Shown here: positions 56,632-64,000 of the stretch, piece after piece
How the letters are laid out: each line of letters opens with the position of its first letter
Numbering within the stretch: position 1 is the stretch's first letter
Assembly (NCBI GenBank): GCA_018822845.1
Contig: JAHJJD010000120.1
Location: 62,001 to 126,000, forward strand
Source: Gammaproteobacteria bacterium
GTDB lineage: Bacteria; Pseudomonadota; Gammaproteobacteria; Thiotrichales; Thiotrichaceae
DNA length: 64,000 bases
Reading direction: 5' to 3'
Notes under the pieces: model-generated
What the model was told of the DNA's origin: nothing
The model's input: only the letters and a program-made list of their open reading frames with translations
Databases searched by the model: none
Translations under genes and position numbers: made by a program

Positions 56632-56700
56632 ATCAGATCATTTTGTCAAAATACGATAGTATAAGGCATCAGATATTCATCTGGAGCAACAATATTTCCC

Positions 56701-57549
56701 ATGAATCAACACCTATACACCCAAGGCTGGGACGACTACGAACTGGTCGACGCTGGCAACGGCAAGAAACTGGAACGCTGGGGTGAAATCATCACCATCC
56801 GCCCCGAAGTACAAGCCTATTTCAAGCCCGGCAAGCCTTACGCCGAATGGCAGGCCCTCGCCCACTGGGAATTCACCGAAACTGGCAACCAGAGCGGCCA
56901 ATGGCAGGCACTGCAAACCGATGCGCCAACCACATGGGAAATCAGCTACCGGAATCTACGCTTCCAGCTGGAACCGACCCGTTTCAAGCACCTCGGCCTG
57001 TTCCCGGAACAACGCACCAACTGGGATTTCATCGCAGAAAATCTGCCCGCTGATAGCCGTTTCCTCAACCTGTTCGCCTATACGGGCGCGGCCTCCTGCA
57101 TCGCCCGCAGCACTGGCGCGGAAACCCTGCACGTCGATTCCGTCAAGCAACTGATCACTTGGGCGCATACCAATATGGAGCTGAGCGGCCTTGCCGACAT
57201 CAAGTGGGTGCGTGAAGATGCGCTGAAATTTGTCGAGCGCGAACTCAAGCGCGGCAGGCAGTACAACGGCATCATCATGGACCCGCCCGCCTGGGGGCTG
57301 GGAGTCAAAGGTGAAAAGTGGAAGCTGGAAAGCAAACTGGAAACACTGGTGGCGGGAGCGCAAGGTTTGCTGGCGAAAGGTGGTTTCCTGATCCTCAACA
57401 CCTACTCACCCACCATCGGCCTACCTGAGATTACCCGGCTGGCGCAGCAGCATTTCCGCCCCAAAGATTGCGAGACTGGCGAGTTGTGGATGAAAACCAC
57501 GACGGGAAAAGAGCTGTATTACGGCAACCTGTTGCGGGCGCGGCGCTAA
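56701..57549 (+). CDS. Class I SAM-dependent methyltransferase, RlmI-like
   Basis: 282 residues. After an N-terminal strand region (YELVDAGNGKKLERWGEI) comes a Rossmann core: FLNLFAYTGAASCIARSTGA (SAM loop), VDSVKQLITWAHTNMELSG, IMDPPAWG (the catalytic PP motif of RNA methyltransferases) and LILNTYSPTI. It resembles the COG1092 rRNA 5-methylcytosine group (RlmI/RlmL) but lacks the N-terminal PUA domain. Target unknown. Divergent from cobU. Confidence 0.85.
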   Translation: MNQHLYTQGWDDYELVDAGNGKKLERWGEIITIRPEVQAYFKPGKPYAEWQALAHWEFTETGNQSGQWQALQTDAPTTWEISYRNLRFQLEPTRFKHLGLFPEQRTNWDFIAENLPADSRFLNLFAYTGAASCIARSTGAETLHVDSVKQLITWAHTNMELSGLADIKWVREDALKFVERELKRGRQYNGIIMDPPAWGLGVKGEKWKLESKLETLVAGAQGLLAKGGFLILNTYSPTIGLPEITRLAQQHFRPKDCETGELWMKTTTGKELYYGNLLRARR

Positions 57550-57568
57550 GGGATAGCACGCACATTCT

Positions 57569-57614
57569 GTAGGAGCTTGCCCTGCAAGCGATCGCCAGCA
57601 TGGCTGGCTCCTAC
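57569..57614. repeat. GTAGGAGC double-hairpin repeat (copy 2)
   Basis: 46 bases, inverted copy of the element at 3819-3864 with two base changes, both in hairpin arms. It lies between the convergent methyltransferase and rtcR genes. Confidence 0.8.
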
Positions 57615-57641
57615 AAAAGACCCGGAAGTACGGAATAACCC

Positions 57642-59240
<1,599 letters not shown>

Positions 59241-59246
59241 GGAAAG

Positions 59247-59972
59247 CTAACGCCACTGATAGGACAAACCCAGTTTTCCGCCCCAAAGGGTGCCTTTTTC
59301 GACGATGGGGCTGTCGGTAATCGCTGCGTCGTAACGGGTAGCATCCACCTCACCGACCAGCGCCCATTTGCCGGTCAGCGGCTTTTCCAGCCTGATCCCG
59401 GCTTTCAGGGCAAGACCGTCATCCGCCTGATAAGCCGGGCGGCCTGCCTTGGCCTCATCAGCATCCACACCTACGTAGTAATCCGTCAGGTCAGATGACA
59501 ACCATTGGCCTTCCACATAAGGCCGCAGGGAAACCTGCTCCGACAGCGAATTCAGGGTGTAGCGTGCTTTTGCCTGCGCGCCTTTGTGGGCGGCCACATC
59601 CTGCCCAACTTCGGCGTTCACCACCCCGGAAGCCAGTTTCCACGCCGCGCCGACGCGCAGGTTGATGGCTCGGTCGAGCTCGTGCATGTCGCGCAATTGT
59701 TCGCTGTCGCCGCGTTCGTGATCCCATTCATCCAGACCCGCACCGAGATACAGACGCTGGGTGTCGCTCTTGCTGAATGACCATGCCGGGCCGGAAATGT
59801 CGAAGCCATCACGGTCTGTTCCGGTAAAAGTCACGCTGGTTTCACTGTCGCCACCAACGAATGGCGACTGCCTGACTTTTACCCCCAACCCCAGGTCGGA
59901 TGGCAACAGCGAATCAACATCAGCTAATGCAACGCAGGGCGCTAACAGCAACAAAGGCAGGAATCTTTTCAT
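59247..59972 (-). CDS. MipA/OmpV-like outer-membrane protein
   Basis: 241 residues. Signal peptide (MKRFLPLLLLAPCVALA) then a pattern of amphipathic strands: LGVKVRQSPFVGGDSETSV, QRLYLGAGLDEWDHERGD, LRPYVEGQWLSSDLTDYYVGV, ending in LGLSYQWR with an aromatic-type outer-membrane terminus. It fits the MipA/OmpV barrel family, whose members interact with lytic transglycosylase scaffolds or porins. Unusual place: first gene of the rtcR operon, divergent from rtcB. Confidence 0.7.
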   Translation of the reverse strand: MKRFLPLLLLAPCVALADVDSLLPSDLGLGVKVRQSPFVGGDSETSVTFTGTDRDGFDISGPAWSFSKSDTQRLYLGAGLDEWDHERGDSEQLRDMHELDRAINLRVGAAWKLASGVVNAEVGQDVAAHKGAQAKARYTLNSLSEQVSLRPYVEGQWLSSDLTDYYVGVDADEAKAGRPAYQADDGLALKAGIRLEKPLTGKWALVGEVDATRYDAAITDSPIVEKGTLWGGKLGLSYQWR

Positions 59973-60041
59973 GCTTATCTCTCATCAGATGTGGATCATG
60001 GCAAAAGTGTAGCACGGCTGGCGGCTGATGCTTTTTTCATG

Positions 60042-60063
60042 GTTATCTAAAAAATTAGATAAC
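60042..60063. promoter_or_regulatory. Likely RtcR upstream activating sequence
   Basis: A perfect palindrome with 9-base arms GTTATCTAA and TTAGATAAC around AAAA, about 100 bases before the -24 element of the rtcB sigma-54 promoter. That is the right distance for an enhancer bound by RtcR. Assignment by position and symmetry. Confidence 0.6.
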
Positions 60064-60165
60064 TATCCAAAAAAATAAAATTTTCAGGCGAATAGCGGTG
60101 GTCATACATATTAAAAAAACAAATACTCCTTATTTTTCATTGAATTGAAAACACATGACACGCCT

Positions 60166-60181
60166 TGGCACAGCCGTTGCA
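60166..60181 (+). promoter_or_regulatory. Sigma-54 (-24/-12) promoter of rtcB
   Basis: TGGCAC, five bases, TTGCA: an exact match to the sigma-54 consensus, with GG at -24 and GC at -12. It lies 106 bases before the rtcB start. Transcription should begin near 60192, so the following repeat is in the leader RNA. Agrees with the RtcR activator next door. Confidence 0.92.
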
Positions 60182-60197
60182 ATAATGCTCCTGCCAG

Positions 60198-60256
60198 AGG
60201 GCGACCGCCGGTCGCCCCTACAACAATACCCCGTAGGGACGACCGGCGGTCGCCCT
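60198..60256. repeat. GTAGGGGCG composite palindrome in the rtcB leader
   Basis: 24-base arms (60198-60221 and 60233-60256) are inverted copies with one mismatch; each arm is also a hairpin around ACCGCCGGT. Same family as 18664-18727 with another core. In the rtcB mRNA it would fold 30 bases before the start codon. Confidence 0.85.
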
Positions 60257-60286
60257 GTTCGACGGCAAATCAACGAGGAAAACATC

Positions 60287-61510
60287 ATGACCATCACCGG
60301 CAACTACGAAGTCCTGCACGAACCCGGCCACGCCCCGGTCAAATCCTGGACGCGCGGCGTACCGTTCGCCGATAACGCCAAGCGGCAGGTGCTGAACATG
60401 GCGCAGATGCCCTTTATCCACAAATGGGTGGCGATCATGCCCGACGTACATCTGGGTAAAGGCGCGACCATCGGTAGCGTGATTCCCACCATTGGCGCGG
60501 TAATTCCGGCGGCGGTCGGGGTCGATCTGGGTTGCGGCATGATGGCGGCGAAAACCACCCTGAGCGCTGCCGACCTGCCGGATTCGCTGGAACTGATGCG
60601 TAGCGCCATCGAAAAAGCTGTGCCGCACGGCATTACCTTTGGTGGGCGCGACAAGGGAAGCTGGGGTGATCCACCCGCCGATGTGCTGGAAAAATGGCTG
60701 CTCTTGAGCGCAGGTTTCCAGCGCCTGTGCGACAAGCACCCGTTCCTGAAAAACAGCAACAACCTGAAGCAACTGGGAACGCTGGGAACCGGCAACCATT
60801 TCATCGAAGTGTGCCTGGACGAAGATCAGGCCGTATGGGTGATGCTGCACAGCGGTTCGCGCGGGGTCGGCAACAAGATCGGCACGCACTTCATCGAGCA
60901 GGCGAAAAAGGAAATGGAACGCTGGTTCATCCACCTGCCGGACAAGGATCTGGCCTACATCCCGGAAGGCAGCCAGCATTTCCGCGATTACGTCGAAGCA
61001 GTGGCGTGGGCGCAGGATTTCGCGCAAGCCAACCGCGAAGTGATGATGGCGCGCACCCTGCAAGCGATCCGCGAGGTGTTGCCGAAAGCGTTTTCCGCCG
61101 ATGTGGAAGCGGTCAACTGCCACCACAACTACATCAGCCGCGAACACCACTACGACAAGGACGTATGGGTAACGCGCAAGGGTGCGGTGAGCGCACGCGC
61201 GGGTGAAATGGGCATTATCCCCGGCAGCATGGGCGCGAAATCCTACATCGTGCGCGGGCTGGGTAACGAGGAAAGCTTTTGCAGTTGCAGCCACGGTGCA
61301 GGGCGCGTGATGTCGCGTACCGAAGCCAAACGCCGCGTGTCGATGGAAGAACATAAACGCGCCGTCGCCGGGGTGGAATGCCGAACTGATGACAGCGTGA
61401 TCGATGAAACACCGTCGGCTTACAAACCCATCGAGAAAGTGATGGCAGCGCAGAGCGATTTGGTGGAAATTGTGCATACGCTGAAGCAGGTGTTGTGCGT
61501 GAAGGGGTGA
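60287..61510 (+). CDS. rtcB: RNA-splicing ligase RtcB
   Basis: GTP-dependent ligase joining 2',3'-cyclic-phosphate or 3'-phosphate RNA ends to 5'-OH ends. 407 residues from ATG 60287 (MTITGNYEVL); longer openings run through the repeat and are not real. MPDVHLGKGATIGSVIP, GVDLGCGMMA (metal Cys), GTLGTGNHFIEV, LHSGSRGVGNKIG and the guanylylated His in SCSHGAGRVMSR are intact. Driven by the sigma-54/RtcR promoter. No rtcA cyclase is in the window. Confidence 0.96.
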   Translation: MTITGNYEVLHEPGHAPVKSWTRGVPFADNAKRQVLNMAQMPFIHKWVAIMPDVHLGKGATIGSVIPTIGAVIPAAVGVDLGCGMMAAKTTLSAADLPDSLELMRSAIEKAVPHGITFGGRDKGSWGDPPADVLEKWLLLSAGFQRLCDKHPFLKNSNNLKQLGTLGTGNHFIEVCLDEDQAVWVMLHSGSRGVGNKIGTHFIEQAKKEMERWFIHLPDKDLAYIPEGSQHFRDYVEAVAWAQDFAQANREVMMARTLQAIREVLPKAFSADVEAVNCHHNYISREHHYDKDVWVTRKGAVSARAGEMGIIPGSMGAKSYIVRGLGNEESFCSCSHGAGRVMSRTEAKRRVSMEEHKRAVAGVECRTDDSVIDETPSAYKPIEKVMAAQSDLVEIVHTLKQVLCVKG

Positions 61511-61640
61511 TGTAAAACCAAAGGCAAATTCGAAACCTGATTTGTAAATTCTTTTATCAGCCAATGATTGGCAGTATCATCAGTGTAACTAATTATTGGC
61601 CACGCGAGATATTACGGATTAATCAAAAGGAAACCTAATA

Positions 61641-62396
61641 ATGACCAAAGATAACCCAACTTTTATGGATAACCAGTTTCAATGTCCTCATTGTGGCGTC
61701 GTTGCGCAACAAAAATGGTTCAATGAAGCCGAGGCCAGCTCCACCATCAATAGCATTATCCGCCACATTTATTTTGACTATCGTGTAAACATTAGAGACT
61801 ACCAACAAGAAACCCTTGAAGCATTCATAAAAAAAGTTGGTCAATTTTTTAGCACAGAATATAAAAAAGCGATACCTCCAAACTTTGCCATCTCAACTTG
61901 CAACTCATGCAGCAAGATTGCTCTTTGGATAGATAGAGAGATCATTTTTCCCAGACTAATACTAGTTGACAGACCAAATGAAGATTTAAGCGAAGAAATC
62001 AAATCATTGTATAATGAAGCTTCAAGAATCTATATTGACTCACCCAAAGGAGCAACGGCTTTACTTAGATTGGCATTACAATTACTGCTTAAACAAATTG
62101 GTAAAGAAGGAAAAAATATCAACAATGATATTAAGGAGCTTGTATCGGAAGGATTAAGTCCAAAGATACAGCAAGCCCTTGACCTTCTTCGAGTGGTAGG
62201 TAATAACGCTGTTCACCCTGGCCAAATCAATTTGGATGATAACCGTGACATAGCTCTAAAACTATTCCATCTCTTAAACTACATAGCCAATGAACTGATC
62301 ACAAAGCCTAAAGAATTGGACACCTTATATAATGAGATAATTCCTGAGAGCACAAGGCTACATATAAATCAGCGGGATAAACTCACACGAACATGA
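61641..62396 (+). CDS. DUF4145 domain protein with N-terminal zinc ribbon
   Basis: 251 residues. Residues about 14-100 have CPHCG and CNSCS, a split zinc ribbon. The C-terminal part (EASRIYIDSPKGATALLRLALQLLLKQIG, LRVVGNNAVHP) is the DUF4145 helical domain, often fused to restriction or defence enzymes. The gene is plainly AT-richer than all its neighbours, with A-ending codons, suggesting recent transfer. AAAGGAAA precedes ATG. Function unknown; a defence role is only a guess. Confidence 0.8.
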   Translation: MTKDNPTFMDNQFQCPHCGVVAQQKWFNEAEASSTINSIIRHIYFDYRVNIRDYQQETLEAFIKKVGQFFSTEYKKAIPPNFAISTCNSCSKIALWIDREIIFPRLILVDRPNEDLSEEIKSLYNEASRIYIDSPKGATALLRLALQLLLKQIGKEGKNINNDIKELVSEGLSPKIQQALDLLRVVGNNAVHPGQINLDDNRDIALKLFHLLNYIANELITKPKELDTLYNEIIPESTRLHINQRDKLTRT

Positions 62397-62473
62397 AACG
62401 GGACTCAAAACCCATCGCTTATGGACATTTACGGCTATAATCGGCTAGTATCAGCTCACGAATCGGACATGCA

Positions 62474-63520
62474 ATGAAAGTTCACTCCCTCACCATCACG
62501 CCCGACATCCTGCGCATTATCGCCGAAATCGACGAATTCCGGGGCAGTTGGCGTATGCTGCAAAACCTTGCCCCCGAACGGCTCGCCTCCCTGCGCCGGG
62601 TGGCGACGATTGAAAGCATCGGCTCTTCCACCCGCATTGAGGGCGCGCGCCTGACCGATTCGCAGGTGGAGGAACTGCTCAGCAACATCAACCGCAAGTC
62701 ATTCGTCACCCGCGACGAGCAGGAAGTGGCGGGCTATGCGGAACTGATGGACATCGTGTTCCAGAATCATGCCGATTTAAGCTTAAGCGAAAACTACATC
62801 AAGCAGCTTCACGCCATTTTGCTGCAATATTCGCACAAGGACGAACGCCATCGCGGCCAATACAAAACGCTCGACAACCACGTCGAAGCCTTTGACGCCG
62901 ACGGCAACAGTATTGGCGTGGTGTTCCAGACCGTCACCCCGTTCGCAACGCCGCTGCGGATGCAGGAACTGGTGTACTGGACGCGCGAAACCCTCGCCGA
63001 CAACAGCCTGCACCCGCTGCTGGTGATTGGCGTGTTTACCGTCGTATTCCTGCAAATCCATCCGTTTCAGGACGGCAACGGCAGGCTTTCCCGCATCCTC
63101 ACCACCTTGCTGCTGCTGAAAGCAGGCTACCGTTACGTGCCCTACAGTTCGCTGGAAAGCGTCATCGAACAAAACAAGGAAGGCTACTACCTCGCCCTGC
63201 GCCGCACCCAGGGCACACTGGAAGATGCTGACCCCAACTGGCTGCCATGGCTGCGCTTTTTCCTCGCCTCCCTCAAGGCGCAAAAAGACCGGCTGGCCGC
63301 AAAAGTCGACCTGCACAATCCGTGGGAAAGCCTGCCGAAAGAAGCCATCGCCATCATGGAACACATTCAGCAACACGGGCGGATTACGGTGGGTGAAGCG
63401 GAAACACTGCTGGCAATACCGCGCTCGACTATAAAAAAGCGGCTAACGGATTTAGTGGCAGGTGGCTTGCTGATGCGTCAGGGGCAAGGGCGCGGGACGT
63501 GGTATGAGGTCAAAAGATAA
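62474..63520 (+). CDS. Fic-family protein (AMP transferase type)
   Basis: 348 residues. The Fic core has the active-site loop HPFQDGNGRLSR. Upstream, an inhibitory helix with SSTRIEG matches the [S/T]xxxE[G/N] motif whose Glu blocks ATP binding, here on the N-terminal side (class II). A C-terminal winged helix (AETLLAIPRSTIKKRLTDLVAGGLL) suggests DNA binding or target choice. Such proteins AMPylate cellular targets. The GC content is like the chromosome, unlike the DUF4145 neighbour. Confidence 0.92.
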   Translation: MKVHSLTITPDILRIIAEIDEFRGSWRMLQNLAPERLASLRRVATIESIGSSTRIEGARLTDSQVEELLSNINRKSFVTRDEQEVAGYAELMDIVFQNHADLSLSENYIKQLHAILLQYSHKDERHRGQYKTLDNHVEAFDADGNSIGVVFQTVTPFATPLRMQELVYWTRETLADNSLHPLLVIGVFTVVFLQIHPFQDGNGRLSRILTTLLLLKAGYRYVPYSSLESVIEQNKEGYYLALRRTQGTLEDADPNWLPWLRFFLASLKAQKDRLAAKVDLHNPWESLPKEAIAIMEHIQQHGRITVGEAETLLAIPRSTIKKRLTDLVAGGLLMRQGQGRGTWYEVKR

Positions 63521-63627
63521 CTATTAAACCTCTCTCCAGACACCAATAAAAACCTTTTTGCTTTTAACAAGAAAAAAGCCATTATTTATTGTTGCAAATC
63601 TTTTTAAGTCATGTAACATACAGCGCC

Positions 63628-63693
63628 ATGAACATTTTAACCTTTACATGCAATTCAATCCGACTGCCGAGCATTGAGAGGTTCGCCATGTAG
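63628..63693 (+). CDS. Possible small leader ORF A, ending in a start-stop pair
   Basis: Would encode 21 residues (MNILTFTCNS..., ending ERFAM). It has no ribosome site of its own. Its last Met codon and stop (63688-63693, ATGTAG) are preceded by GAGAGG at six bases, so ribosomes could also start right at the end and stop at once. Which of the two is used is unknown. Confidence 0.35.
   Translation: MNILTFTCNSIRLPSIERFAM
63688..63693 (+). promoter_or_regulatory. Start-stop codon pair A (SD-ATG-TAG)
   Basis: GAGAGG (63676-63681), six bases, ATG, TAG. A downstream alternative stem is made of GTGCG (63696-63700) with CGCAC (63731-63735), enclosing CTTGAAA/TTTCAGG. It starts three bases after the stop, within reach of a ribosome on the ATG. 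Confidence 0.5.
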
Positions 63694-63726
63694 TGGTGCG
63701 CGCTTGAAATAACCCAAGTTTCAGGA

Positions 63727-63754
63727 AATCCGCACACGTTGCGGCTTTTTTATT
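63727..63754 (+). terminator. Rho-independent terminator A
   Basis: CCGCA (63730-63734) pairs with TGCGG (63740-63744), followed by CTTTTTTATT. A short stem but a good T-run. Its left arm also takes part in the alternative stem with GTGCG. Confidence 0.65.
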
Positions 63755-63834
63755 GCTATTTTTCAGCCACATACCTGCAACCATGCGACAGGGGAATGGC
63801 TTGCCATTTGTTTGATGCACAAAGGTTTTTGACG

Positions 63835-63909
63835 ATGATTGAGCATATTAACCAATTTCCACAACCGAACTGTTTCTCGCCTGTCGTACAGGAGGGCATT
63901 GCCATGTAA
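63835..63909 (+). CDS. Possible small leader ORF B, ending in a start-stop pair
   Basis: Would encode 24 residues (MIEHINQFPQPN..., ending EGIAM). AAGG lies nine bases before its ATG. Its final ATGTAA is itself preceded by AGGAGG at eight bases. Like ORF A it ends in Ala-Met-stop. Confidence 0.35.
   Translation: MIEHINQFPQPNCFSPVVQEGIAM
63904..63909 (+). promoter_or_regulatory. Start-stop codon pair B (SD-ATG-TAA)
   Basis: AGGAGG (63890-63895), eight bases, ATG, TAA. The ATG is in a 9-bp stem (63898-63906 with 63926-63934), and GAGGGC (63892-63897) can pair with GCCCTC of the terminator (63944-63949). Ribosome entry would break both. Confidence 0.55.
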
Positions 63910-63939
63910 TGCGTTTTACTTAATGCATGGCAATCATTT

Positions 63940-63980
63940 AAAAGCCCTCATGACGCCGGTTATGAGGGCTTTTTTTATTA
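63940..63980 (+). terminator. Rho-independent terminator B
   Basis: A perfect 12-bp stem (63940-63951 with 63962-63973), loop of 10 bases and a run of T. Very strong, and works on either strand. 20 bases from the right edge, so the gene it would control lies outside. Confidence 0.9.
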
Positions 63981-64000
63981 TTACGTTTGGCTACATGTTA

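Larger units (their letters stand above)
63521..64000. other. 480-base region without an ordinary gene
   Basis: AT-rich start (63541-63620), then the two leader units described separately. No protein-coding frame longer than about 25 codons fits the local codon use. A chain of minimal frames (63783, 63813, 63835) with TGATG-type joints precedes unit B but may be chance. Confidence 0.6.

Noticed and set aside
60218-61564. 448-codon minus-strand frame opposite rtcB
   Set aside because: Antisense shadow of a certain gene; Cys/His-rich only because it mirrors rtcB codons.
63783-63830. Two further minimal frames (10 and 5 codons) with a TGATG joint before leader B
   Set aside because: Too short to separate from chance and without ribosome sites; kept only as a remark in the region entry.

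Overview
The window reads as a chromosomal segment of a gammaproteobacterium, about 55-58% GC by eye, with short intergenic gaps and operons linked by ATGA or TGATG overlaps. A Thiothrix-like member of the Thiotrichales is my best guess. The reasons are the tkt-gap-pgk-pyk block typical of chemolithoautotrophic gammaproteobacteria, a class I PHA synthase, a FimV/LysM protein beside a GTPase/roadblock cluster, and families of palindromic GTAGGGGCG and GTAGGAGC repeats between genes. The taxon is inferred from content; there is no rRNA gene to confirm it.

Layout. 1-5876 (minus): central carbon genes pyk (cut by the left edge), pgk, gap, tkt. 6238-10541 (plus): an S-adenosylhomocysteine riboswitch followed by metK, ahcY and metF (the activated methyl cycle) and rsmE. 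10584-15457 (minus): an FHA membrane protein overlapping a secreted trypsin-like protease, hemL, thiE and a parDE toxin-antitoxin pair. 15536-20471 (minus): a CusA/CusB copper/silver efflux pair and a small secreted Cys/His protein carrying in-frame DNA repeats. 20577-28469: phaC, a cyclopropane fatty acid synthase, a patatin-like lipase, a CbiM-like/VanZ-like gene pair whose start codons overlap head to head, and an ABC transporter with a DUF3299 lipoprotein.

28470-29017 has no gene but holds a roughly 270-nt array of hairpins that looks like a structured RNA, possibly of the HEARO/omega-RNA type. 29018-33207: hemC-hemD-hemX-hemY. 33202-38735 (minus): malic enzyme, an M48 metalloprotease, zinc-free L31, a SIMPL protein, fabA, ubiA, a thioredoxin-like ferredoxin and an Ala/Pro-rich lipoprotein. 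38938-47802: a bactofilin and a membrane-anchored coiled-coil protein, diverging from a nine-gene plus-strand cluster. That cluster contains a FimV-C-like protein, a receiver-like scaffold, an MglA-type GTPase, a partner protein, a roadblock/LC7 protein, an Aer-like PAS protein, a cytosolic PhnD-like protein, a LysM/FimV protein, a BON/OmpA protein and a helix-hairpin-helix coiled-coil protein. I regard this as the best candidate in the window for an undescribed multi-gene system, probably linking redox state to cell-pole or envelope organisation.

47824-51600: TatD, a DUF4139 protein and CpdA. 51622-56631: a cobalamin riboswitch, btuB and a BtuM-like permease facing cobUTS, which together form a cobinamide/B12 salvage unit. 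56701-61510: an RlmI-like methyltransferase, then the RNA-repair locus mipA-rtcR diverging from rtcB behind a textbook sigma-54 promoter. 61641-63520: an AT-rich DUF4145 gene and a Fic protein. The last 480 bases have no ordinary gene. They carry two consecutive units, each a Shine-Dalgarno followed by a start-stop codon pair (ATGTAG, ATGTAA) and a rho-independent terminator with an alternative pairing. This looks like a tandem translation-sensing attenuator for a gene beyond the right edge.
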